Assembly (NCBI RefSeq): GCF_040436405.1
Contig: NZ_AP031575.1
Coordinates: 372,001 to 436,000, forward strand
Direction of reading: 5' to 3'
Source: Marinomonas sp. THO17
GTDB taxonomy: Bacteria; Pseudomonadota; Gammaproteobacteria; Pseudomonadales; Marinomonadaceae
DNA: 64,000 nucleotides
This document shows positions 37,593-44,605 of this stretch, one piece after another. Positions within the stretch are counted from its first letter, which is position 1, and each line of letters begins with the position of its first letter. The translations under genes and the position numbers were made by a program. Under the pieces are notes generated by a model. The model saw only the letters and a list, made by a program, of their open reading frames with translations, had not been told where the DNA came from and made no database searches.

Positions 37593-38299
37593 TGTTATCG
37601 TTTAAAGAGCGAGTTGGAGAGGAAATTTATCATATACTCTATTCTTACGAGGATAAGCATGGGAATGAATTTGAAGATCGTGATGACCTTCTTTTGTGTG
37701 AAGATGAAGATATTCCCTTAGAGCGAGTTAAAAAGCTGAAGCTCTTAATCTCTTATGGTTCATCTGATAAAGAAGTGATAATCGCCTTTGAAGCAGCCAA
37801 GCTATTATGTGCTTGGGGAGAAGTTGAAGGGATTAAATACATGAAATATTTCATGGAAAAATACTATGGTGATCTTCGTTCATCGTACCCTATGTCACAT
37901 CATCGTTTGTATGGCTATGACACAACAGTTGAAGAGATAGAAGAGGTTATTATGTGTTATCAGGCGCGATGGAGTGATCGTTTGGCGGCACAGGGTAACT
38001 CAATTTGTCCTGAAATAAGGCATATTGTTACTTTAATACTGAATAGAGCGAAGCTCTGTGAACATAATATGCTAGGTATAATCCAAGAGATAAAACAAGA
38101 AAAATGGCACTATTTCGATACCCAATTAAAAGAATGCATGATTGCTTATCTAGAAAAAGAAGATCAATCACGCAATAGCTATTGGAATACCATCGATCTG
38201 AAAGTTTTTTTTGAAGAACGGGATCCGGAATTTTTATCAAAAATTGAAGAGAAATATGGGGTTATTGATATTCCTGACTCTGTAAGAAATCAGATCTGA
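37592..38299 (+). CDS. Module 7: putative immunity protein, 235 aa, copy 2
   Basis: Starts at the toxin stop (TAATG). From residue ~23 on it is identical to the protein at 26425; the first residues (MLSFKERVGEEIYH) differ at five or so positions. In this copy the cognate toxin is full length, so the toxin-immunity pair is intact. The gene converges with NADAR and overlaps it by 38 bases. The fold is not recognised. The role is inferred from position and from the conserved pairing. Confidence 0.7.
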   Translation: MLSFKERVGEEIYHILYSYEDKHGNEFEDRDDLLLCEDEDIPLERVKKLKLLISYGSSDKEVIIAFEAAKLLCAWGEVEGIKYMKYFMEKYYGDLRSSYPMSHHRLYGYDTTVEEIEEVIMCYQARWSDRLAAQGNSICPEIRHIVTLILNRAKLCEHNMLGIIQEIKQEKWHYFDTQLKECMIAYLEKEDQSRNSYWNTIDLKVFFEERDPEFLSKIEEKYGVIDIPDSVRNQI

Positions 38300-38801
38300 G
38301 TTGTGTTAGTATTTTGCCGAGAAGATTTAGTCCTTTCCAGTTTTTTTGTTCTAGTATGAGTGGATCTGTTTTATGTAGGCCGACACCCCATATAGTGTCA
38401 ACAGGGCTTGATTCTACTAATAACGATGGTGCTGTTTTTAAAAGCTTTTTCATAAATTTGGGGTTTTGAGAGAATTTTGCTTCGTTTCCAGTGTAAACGA
38501 TTTCTTCTCTATGACTCTCCCAAATAGTATCGTCATAATTTTTGATTAGTCTTCCAATTGCTTTTTGCTGCTTTGGATCATCACTAGATAGGATGAGACC
38601 AGCAGCGTTCTGATCATTAAAAAGAATTGCTTTTTTATACATCATATATTGTTCAGCGGAATTAAAAGTTGTTCCTTCTATTTTGAAAAGGCAAGGTTCC
38701 CACTGACTAAAAGTGCCACTCCAAAAAAAATAATACTTTCTATCTGGTGAATAACTCATTGATTTCGACTTTATTAAGATATTTGAATATGCAATATTTG
38801 C
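37659..38801 (+). repeat. 1.14-kb duplicated block (immunity + NADAR), copy 2
   Basis: Matches 26492-27634 without a visible difference. Toward the 5' side the toxin tails diverge, and toward the 3' side similarity fades at about 38918, where the second transposase element starts. Confidence 0.9.
38262..38759 (-). CDS. NADAR (YbiA-like) family protein, copy 2
   Basis: Identical 165-aa protein to the one at 27095, with FNSAEQYMMYKKAIL and WGVGLHKTDP. It is transcribed toward the immunity gene of an ART-like toxin. If the toxin transfers ADP-ribose to nucleic acid, this enzyme could remove it, acting as a catalytic second antidote. That link is inferred from gene context and from the known DarT-NADAR pairs, not shown here. 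Confidence 0.85.
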   Translation of the reverse strand: MSYSPDRKYYFFWSGTFSQWEPCLFKIEGTTFNSAEQYMMYKKAILFNDQNAAGLILSSDDPKQQKAIGRLIKNYDDTIWESHREEIVYTGNEAKFSQNPKFMKKLLKTAPSLLVESSPVDTIWGVGLHKTDPLILEQKNWKGLNLLGKILTQLRSDFLQSQEYQ

Positions 38802-38868
38802 GAATGATGTTTTATCGTATTGTAAAACATTTTAATGAAATTATGAACTTAATGAGGAACCTAACGTA

Positions 38869-38893
38869 AATTTAGTAAAACACTCACTTTAAG
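38869..38893 (+). repeat. Junction motif, copy d
   Basis: AATTTAGTAAAACACTCACT then TTAAG, the counterpart of 27702. It lies 14 bases before the left end of the second Y1 element. Confidence 0.5.
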
Positions 38894-38907
38894 TTATTTC
38901 TAAGGCC

Positions 38908-40171
38908 ATAATACAGGACAGGCATAACTTAGTTGACTGGCTAAAAAATATACTGTAATTTTATCCAGTATTTTTCACGTTGGAAAAGGAGTTTCCAAAT
39001 GCCTAGAGCCCGATATCAACAAATCAGTTTAGACAGCACCCCTTACTATCACTGCATTTCTCGATGTGTTCGTCGAGCCTTTCTTTGTGGTGAAGATTCC
39101 GTTAGCGGTAAGAGCTTTGAACATCGTCGAGGGTGGATTGAGGCCCGTTTATTGTTGCTTGCTGAAGTCTTTGCGATCGATGTGTGCGCTTATGCCATTA
39201 TGAGCAACCATATTCATGTCGTGCTTCATATTGATGAACGAGAAGCTATGGAATGGACAACGAAAGAGGTATTAGTGCGTTGGCATAAGTTACATAAAGG
39301 TACTTTGTTCACCGAGCAGTACGTCAGTGGTCAGGATTTGCCTGATTATGCTTTGCAACTGGTTGAAGCCTCCGCAGAAGCCTATCGAGAACGCTTGATG
39401 GATATTAGCTGGTTCATGAGGGACCTCAATGAGCCTATTGCTAGAATGGCTAATCGAGAAGATCAATGTAGCGGCCACTTCTGGGAAGGCCGTTTTAAAT
39501 CTCAAGCATTACTGGATGAAGCGGCGCTGATGGCCTGTATGGTGTATGTGGATCTGAATCCAGTCAGAGCTGGCATTGCAGAAACACCCGAAGCATCAGA
39601 TTACACTAGTGTAAAGCAGCGAGTAAAATCAGCCAAAGCCAGTGAACAACCCAAACCGTTATTGGATTTTATTGGCTATGATCGAGCAGAAAGCCCAAAA
39701 GGACTCAGTTTCAAACTATCTGAATACTTGGAACTTGTTGATCTTACGGGCCGCATTGTAAGGGAAGATAAACGAGGCAGCATTGATATAAACTTAATGC
39801 CGATTCTTAAGCGTCTGAATATTTCCCATCAAAACTGGTTAACCATTGCCACGAAATTCGAACAAAACACTCATAGCGTAGTAGGTAAAAAAGAGAGTTT
39901 ACAAGGTTATAAAAACGCCCAACCTAGGTCGAGAGCAAATCAAAAATGCTGTCAGTTACTGGCCTAGAAGCAATACTTGAAATCAAATGTCCTCAGAGTA
40001 GACGTAATATATATACGACATACCAACTCGCCTGAAAAACGCGTTTTCCAAATCAAAACCGCCCAGTCTACTTAGAAATATTTCACTGATACGAGTTTCC
40101 ATGAGTTTCTCAATAACAAATAGAAATGAGGCGGATAGCTTGTTAGTCTTCTCTTGAATTGGGTGTCTTGT
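38908..40171 (+). mobile_element. Y1/REP-associated tyrosine transposase element, copy 2
   Basis: Same 1,264 bp length as copy 1, with left end core AGGACAGGCATAACTTAG. A shorter hairpin is present (ATACTG / CAGTAT, 38950-38971) and the right end is GGGTGTCTTGT at 40161. It sits between the NADAR block and a toxin tail. Copy 1 and copy 2 differ by scattered substitutions, so they are not a very recent duplication of each other. Confidence 0.75.
38999..39967 (+). CDS. Y1-type (HUH) REP-associated tyrosine transposase, copy 2
   Basis: 322 aa with the same motifs as copy 1 (YYHCISRCVRRAFLCGED and MSNHIHVVLHID). Differences include VLVRW for VLERW, QLVEASAEAY for QQVEASAEVY, DINLMP for DLNLMP and GKKESL for GQTESL. 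The frame is intact, so both copies could be active. Confidence 0.92.
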   Translation: MPRARYQQISLDSTPYYHCISRCVRRAFLCGEDSVSGKSFEHRRGWIEARLLLLAEVFAIDVCAYAIMSNHIHVVLHIDEREAMEWTTKEVLVRWHKLHKGTLFTEQYVSGQDLPDYALQLVEASAEAYRERLMDISWFMRDLNEPIARMANREDQCSGHFWEGRFKSQALLDEAALMACMVYVDLNPVRAGIAETPEASDYTSVKQRVKSAKASEQPKPLLDFIGYDRAESPKGLSFKLSEYLELVDLTGRIVREDKRGSIDINLMPILKRLNISHQNWLTIATKFEQNTHSVVGKKESLQGYKNAQPRSRANQKCCQLLA

Positions 40172-40402
40172 ATCGCCGTCTCTTTGTTTGAATTAAGCTC
40201 ACCGGCTCACAATGTTAAGACAGGCCAAGGAGCCGAGGCTCTGCACCCCTACAAGACTAATCGTGGCAGGGAGTTGAACGGCGAAGGTTCCGGCCCTAAC
40301 AATAGCGCTCACCCTGATAAACCAGTAGACAGAACCAAGTTTGATAAAGACAGGAATCAATACTGGCAGGATAGAATTCAGGAAATTGATGGGGGTAGTT
40401 GA
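40154..40402 (+). pseudogene. Module 8: probable nuclease toxin tail after the second element
   Basis: 82-aa frame whose first codons lie in the element; toxin sequence starts near 40172. It reads LFELSSPAHNVKTGQGAEALHPYK, then GRELNGEGSGPNN, SAHPDKPVDRTKFDKDRN and YWQDRI. The histidine- and aspartate-bearing AHPDKP plus the C-terminal YW pattern suggest a metal-dependent nuclease tail, but I cannot name the family. The delivery part is missing. The stop overlaps the next ATG. Confidence 0.55.
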
Positions 40403-40827
40403 TGTTGCCAGATAGCGTTACTAAATATTTATCACAGAATTTGAACTGGTGCTTTGAAGATACCTATTCACATGATCAAAAGCAGTTCATCATTACAGAC
40501 GAACATAAAGATTATTTTTGCGGCTCACTAAGGTTAAAAATATCGAGTTCTGCTTTTATAGATTTCTATTCTGTAGTCGCTTTTATCCCATTAGGGGCTG
40601 GCTCCGAACTATTCAACTTGGAATCAATATTAGAAGAGAATACAGTTGGCAGTCGTTATCTGCGTTTTACTTCGATTGAAGGTGAAGGCAGCTATTTTTA
40701 TGATGTCGAAACTGACGCGGTTTATGACGTGAACTGGGGTGAAGAAGAACTGATGGAGTCAGGCCAGAAAGAACCTTGGTTTACTTCCTTCTTTGATTTT
40801 CTTGAGTGGTATTACTCTGGCGTATAA
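40402..40827 (+). CDS. Module 8: putative immunity protein, possibly SUKH-like
   Basis: 141-aa acidic protein from ATG 40402 (TGATG overlap with the toxin stop; a TTG at 40399 is the next codon upstream). It has a beta-rich core (FIDFYSVVAFIPLGAGSELF) and ends with EPWFTSFFDFLEWYYSGV, which resembles the C-terminal helix of SMI1/KNR4-type proteins. The immunity role is inferred. A perfect palindrome follows the stop codon directly. Confidence 0.6.
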   Translation: MLPDSVTKYLSQNLNWCFEDTYSHDQKQFIITDEHKDYFCGSLRLKISSSAFIDFYSVVAFIPLGAGSELFNLESILEENTVGSRYLRFTSIEGEGSYFYDVETDAVYDVNWGEEELMESGQKEPWFTSFFDFLEWYYSGV

Positions 40828-40845
40828 ATTTCGCACGTGCGAAAT
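40828..40845. repeat. Perfect 18-bp palindrome after module 8
   Basis: ATTTCGCACGTGCGAAAT begins right after the TAA stop. It lacks a loop and a T tract, so it is a weak terminator candidate; a protein-binding or Y1-transposase REP-like site is equally possible. Confidence 0.6.
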
Positions 40846-40957
40846 ATTGCAGGATACGCAAAAGGTTAACATTGTGCTGCATGAGTGATGGTGTGTTTTT
40901 ATGTTTTATGAAATGATTTACTGTGATTCAGTAAAATACAGTAAGAGTTAAGTACTT

Positions 40958-40977
40958 ATCAGGACAGGCACCTTAAG
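40958..40977 (+). repeat. Variant element-end motif
   Basis: ATCAGGACAGGCACCTTAAG, a variant of the Y1 element left end. It follows a short hairpin (TTACTG / CAGTAA at 40919-40935) like the one inside the elements. Confidence 0.6.
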
Positions 40978-40994
40978 AACTCAGTGCTTCCAAG

Positions 40995-41018
40995 AATTTA
41001 ACAAGACACCCACCTTAA
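40995..41018 (+). repeat. Junction motif, copy e
   Basis: AATTTAACAAGACACCCACC then TTAA, the clearest form of the motif. Its ACAAGACACCC is the reverse complement of the right end GGGTGTCTTGT of both Y1 elements. A TTTTCAATAAGTTAGAATC stretch and a degraded recurrent terminator (41064-41090) follow. Confidence 0.65.
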
Positions 41019-41100
41019 CTCTTAACCTTTTCAATAAGTTAGAATCTTTTAACTTCTTCCAAGGCTCAATCCAACGATTGATCCTTCTTGTTTCTTCTGA

Positions 41101-41370
41101 ATAGCCCAAACCACTAAAGCCACCATCGGCCTTGGCAATGTCACAGTGGGTGGACTTTCCATTGAAGAAAGCATCAACGAACAAGCACAGTTCGCCGACC
41201 TCAACCGGGATGTTACCAACAGCCAAGAAATCACTAAAGATGTTGAGCGTGGTGGCTTAGACGCCAACCTCAGGGTGGACAAGCGTATGTTGATGGAAGC
41301 AGGGTGTGTTGAAATTGCCGAAGATGTTGCAAAAACCGATATGCTGGTCGACAGCGTCATATTGGTGTGA
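41101..41370 (+). pseudogene. Module 9: toxin-less CdiA stalk scrap
   Basis: Ninety codons open after TGA at 41098. ATIGLGNVTVGG, INEQAQFADLNRDVTNSQEI and KDVERGGL-ANLRVD match 35457-35630 of the large CdiA fragment, with a 5-residue insertion (LSIEE). It ends with an unrelated short tail and no immunity gene. It is a remnant at the right border of the block. Confidence 0.8.
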
Positions 41371-41419
41371 TGAAAATCCAGTCCTTGATTAAGCATTGTG
41401 AGCATCGAAATATGTCAAT

Positions 41420-41446
41420 GCCTTATTGAATATTAAGGCTTTTTCT
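41420..41446 (+). terminator. Possible terminator at the right border
   Basis: GCCTTA / TTAAGGC stem followed by TTTTTCTT. Confidence 0.5.
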
Positions 41447-41578
41447 TCAGTAAAAGTTACTAAAATCTTGCTAGCCTGCTATTCTCAACGATTAGGGCAG
41501 AAGAAATGATCACGTTGGCAGAAATGTCGGTTGTTTCGTTATGCCTCTCTTATGTTTTAAGGAAGAGAAGGGATTTAT

Positions 41579-42205
41579 ATGAATATGTTGAATGCCAGTA
41601 TGGTAGGTTTTTTGTTGATCGCCGCTATGATGTCAAATCTTGCCCGAGCCCATGAGGCTGGGACTTGGTTGGTTCGAGGTGGTGTCGGCAGTGTTATGCC
41701 ACAAGAAAGCAGTGGTGATGTATTGGGAACTGGTGAGTTTGAGGTCAGTAATGATACTCAGCCGACGGGCACCATTAGCTATATGTATACGGATCATGTT
41801 GGCTTTGAGACGATTGTTGCTTTGCCTTTTGTTCATGATGTGAGTACACCAGGATTAGGCAAGATTGCTGAAGTTTCTCAATTACCTTTCTCCTTTATGG
41901 TGCAATATTATTTTGGTGAAGCGACCAGTGATATTCGACCTTATGTTGGCGGTGGTGTTAATTACGCCGTGTTTTTTGATGAAGAAACCGAAGGGAATTT
42001 AGCCTCTGACACTGCTTCAGTGGATGCCTCCTTTGGCTTAGCGGCCCATGTCGGAGTTGATGTAACCGTGTCTAATCAATGGTTTGTCAATGCTTCTCTA
42101 TGGTATTTGGATGTGGATACCACAATTAAAACGCAAAACTCGGGTAATTTTGATATCACGCTTGATCCAATTGCCGTGGTGTTAGCGGCAGGTTACCAGT
42201 TTTAG
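41579..42205 (+). CDS. ompW: OmpW-family outer-membrane protein
   Basis: 208-aa protein with a signal peptide ending near ARA-HEA (about residue 24). The mature start HEAGTWLVRGGVGSVMP, the central QLPFSFMVQYYF and the terminal GYQF with C-terminal Phe match the 8-stranded OmpW barrel. It sits in the outer membrane; relatives are linked to osmotic, iron or hydrophobic-compound stress. GGAAGAGAAGG precedes the ATG. It is a single gene with its own terminator, and it begins the backbone after the toxin block. Confidence 0.9.
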   Translation: MNMLNASMVGFLLIAAMMSNLARAHEAGTWLVRGGVGSVMPQESSGDVLGTGEFEVSNDTQPTGTISYMYTDHVGFETIVALPFVHDVSTPGLGKIAEVSQLPFSFMVQYYFGEATSDIRPYVGGGVNYAVFFDEETEGNLASDTASVDASFGLAAHVGVDVTVSNQWFVNASLWYLDVDTTIKTQNSGNFDITLDPIAVVLAAGYQF

Positions 42206-42230
42206 TCTTAAAACTTATGTCTTTCAGAAA

Positions 42231-42258
42231 ACAACCCCATTTTATGATGGGGTTGTTT
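42231..42258 (+). terminator. Intrinsic terminator after ompW
   Basis: Perfect 10-bp stem ACAACCCCAT / ATGGGGTTGT with a 6-base loop and a short T tail. Confidence 0.8.
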
Positions 42259-42363
42259 ATGTTTGTTGTGTGATGTTCTGTACTTTCCATAGAGATTAAG
42301 CTTTTTCTAGAATAAAGCTCCAAGAGCCATTAATATTTCCTTGTGTTGTTTCAAGGAAAGACA

Positions 42364-42927
42364 ATGAATATCCAATCCGTAGTAAGCTTTTGTCTCTTTT
42401 TTTTCTATTCCATTTCGGCCAATGGCGCCAATGATTATCAATACATTGATTATGCACTTGGTATCAGTGACTTAGAAAACACCCAATCCAATGGGGATTA
42501 CGAATCATTTTCAGGTTCTTTTATAATACAAGATCAGACTTTTCTTGCTTTTGAGGCCAATAACTATCACAAGCAGGGGGTGTACGATATTGATTTAACG
42601 GGTTTTGGTATTGGTTCTTATACGGACTTTGGCAGAGCAACGGATTTATACGCTCTCTTACAGTTGATTGTTGTGGATTTGGAAAATAATAACGATAAAA
42701 GGGGCTTGCGCTTGTCCCTTGGTGTGCGCTCTAGTATTTCAAGCCGTATGGAGCTGGCCGGGAAAATATATTATGAGGATGTTTATGAAAAAAGCAGTAA
42801 AAGTTATGCCCTGGCGCTTAGATATTATGTGACGACAGATTTTTCCGCTGGACTAGGATACGACATGACCAATATCGCTGAGGATGATATGAATCATTTA
42901 TACGCCGCTTTACGTTTAAATTTTTGA
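42364..42927 (+). CDS. Probable outer-membrane beta-barrel protein
   Basis: 187 aa from ATG 42364, chosen because AAGGAAAGA precedes it; the frame is open from 42343. A signal peptide (VVSFCLFFFYSISANG) is followed by alternating strands, such as DLYALLQLIVVDL, RLSLGVRSSIS and SYALALRYYVT. The chain ends in LRLNF with the terminal phenylalanine typical of barrel proteins. No family was recognised; the layout suggests an 8-strand porin-like barrel of unknown role. Confidence 0.7.
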   Translation: MNIQSVVSFCLFFFYSISANGANDYQYIDYALGISDLENTQSNGDYESFSGSFIIQDQTFLAFEANNYHKQGVYDIDLTGFGIGSYTDFGRATDLYALLQLIVVDLENNNDKRGLRLSLGVRSSISSRMELAGKIYYEDVYEKSSKSYALALRYYVTTDFSAGLGYDMTNIAEDDMNHLYAALRLNF

Positions 42928-43167
42928 ATGCGGGTGAGTTTGGCATAGGATCAAAATTCATCTGATGTCTCTTTATTCAATAATATGTGTTTTATAAAAC
43001 CAATAATTGTTATTGTGTAACATATCTAACTTGTGGTCATTCTAGGCTGTGGCGATTAGCTTGAGTCATTACTAATGCTTGTGTGAGTGGTATGAATCGT
43101 TTTTTTCTAACAGCATGACACAATGCTAAGGAAGGTGCGAATAAACCATATTAATAAGGAGAATTGA

Positions 43168-43794
43168 GTGGATAATTATTTGCTCTATGTGGGAGTGGTA
43201 ATGGCGACAGTGAGTTTACCGGGCCCCGCGGTTTTACTCACCTTGAACAATGCTGTTCAGAAAGGCCTTATAAAGACGTTTGCAGGAATCTCGGGTATTG
43301 CTTTGGCTATCTTGTTAGTCGCAACTTTATCAGCTACCAGCTTAGGGATTATTTTAGCCGGTTCAGCTGTGGCGTTTAATCTGATCAAAATAGCTGGTGC
43401 TGTGTATCTGATTTACCTTGGCGTTAAACTGTGGCGAAGCAAAGTCAGTTTTATAGAACAAACTAGCACAAAGGAAAGCTCTCTATTTAGGTGTTTTATG
43501 GAAGGCTTTTTAGTCTCTATTACGAACCCCAAAGCCATTGTTTTTTTCATGTCAATTTTTCCTCAGTTTATTGATGTGCACCAAGCCTATATCCCCCAGT
43601 TTGTATTATTGGCTGTGACCTTTAGCTGTGTCGTGGTGGCCATTCATACTCTCTATACTCTGTTTGCTTTGCGGACAAAACGTAAGATCAATGAAAATCA
43701 CAAAGCTTCACAGGGGATCAGTAGAGTACTTAATAAGATGAGTGGCGGTATATTCATCGGTTTTGGTGTTGGTTTGGCTGCGTCCAGTAGGTAG
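43168..43794 (+). CDS. LysE/RhtB-family amino-acid exporter
   Basis: 208-aa inner-membrane protein with about six hydrophobic helices. SLPGPAVLLTLNNAVQKG near the N-terminus and GFLVSITNPKAIVFFMSIFPQF in the middle are signature segments of the LysE translocator superfamily, which exports basic or neutral amino acids and related compounds. GTG start with AAGGAGAA upstream. The substrate is unknown. Confidence 0.88.
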   Translation: MDNYLLYVGVVMATVSLPGPAVLLTLNNAVQKGLIKTFAGISGIALAILLVATLSATSLGIILAGSAVAFNLIKIAGAVYLIYLGVKLWRSKVSFIEQTSTKESSLFRCFMEGFLVSITNPKAIVFFMSIFPQFIDVHQAYIPQFVLLAVTFSCVVVAIHTLYTLFALRTKRKINENHKASQGISRVLNKMSGGIFIGFGVGLAASSR

Positions 43795-44605
43795 CCTTGT
43801 CTCACTAATTGAATAAATGGCTTCTCATTCAACTTTCATTGTGAGAGACCATTGTGAGAGACAGTCATTTTGGATGCTATTATTCATTAAAAAATACTGC
43901 GGTCTTGCCTGTGCCGTTTCTTGTCTGTTTTTGAAAATCATTGTTTATAAAACGACGATGAAAAGTTACACCTTGTTAATTGTAAAATCACGAGACTGAA
44001 AGCTGGCCAATTTTTATGATTGGCCAAGTTTAGTTTTGATTAAATCATCAAAATTTCTCCCGAATCTCCATCCGATATGATCATATACGCAATTTTCTTC
44101 TAATAGATTTTATAACAAATTAATAAAAATAATATAAATATCAATTGGTTATGATTTTTAAAAGGGTGGCATGGACCTTGCCATAAGGAAATCTGTGTTT
44201 TGTCGTTCCTGGTATTAGCGAACTTGAACACAGCATGACTTGTAACGAAAAATAAAAATAAGGGTAAACCATGATATCTAGCTTGCTTCATGACGTGTTT
44301 TGGCAGAGCTGTCTTCTGTCAAAAAGTCATCTAATCACACCACAATGCTCTCATCCAGATTTAGACATTTCCATGGGAAGTAAATACGACAAAAGACAAT
44401 GGTAACGGATACACATCCCTAACAATTGGCTTTTGTAGATTATTTCGAGGGAAGTTATGAACCAGTTTATTGGCTAAAGCAACTGCTGCGTTACGCCTAT
44501 CCATTCTATTTAGATATAGAGGTTGGCGTATGGGTAAGCCTTATTGTAAGTAGCTTTCTGAGATTCTTGATTCTGAACTCACAATAAAAACAAAATGGTG
44601 TTTAA
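43795..44605. other. 811-bp stretch without an assigned gene
   Basis: AT-rich. It holds a GGCCAA / TTGGCC hairpin at 44005-44025. Two short open frames read rightward: 44271-44405 (44 aa, ATG with AAGGG upstream) and 44426-44587 (53 aa, TTG, with EGSYEPVYWLKQLLRYAYPF). They resemble no family I know and could be remnants of a decayed gene. CTAACAAT at 44419 matches the core of the operator-like sites near 50814. Confidence 0.4.

Noticed and set aside
25200..41400. CRISPR array, because of repeated short motifs
   Set aside because: Repeats are irregularly spaced, lie at module borders and have no uniform spacers or cas genes.
25200..41578. Integrative island with att sites
   Set aside because: No integrase, no flanking tRNA gene and no direct repeats were seen at the block borders.
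43817..43999. 60-aa frame after the LysE-type gene
   Set aside because: No ribosome site and no recognisable motif; it begins within a short local repeat (GTGAGAGACCATT / GTGAGAGACAGTC).
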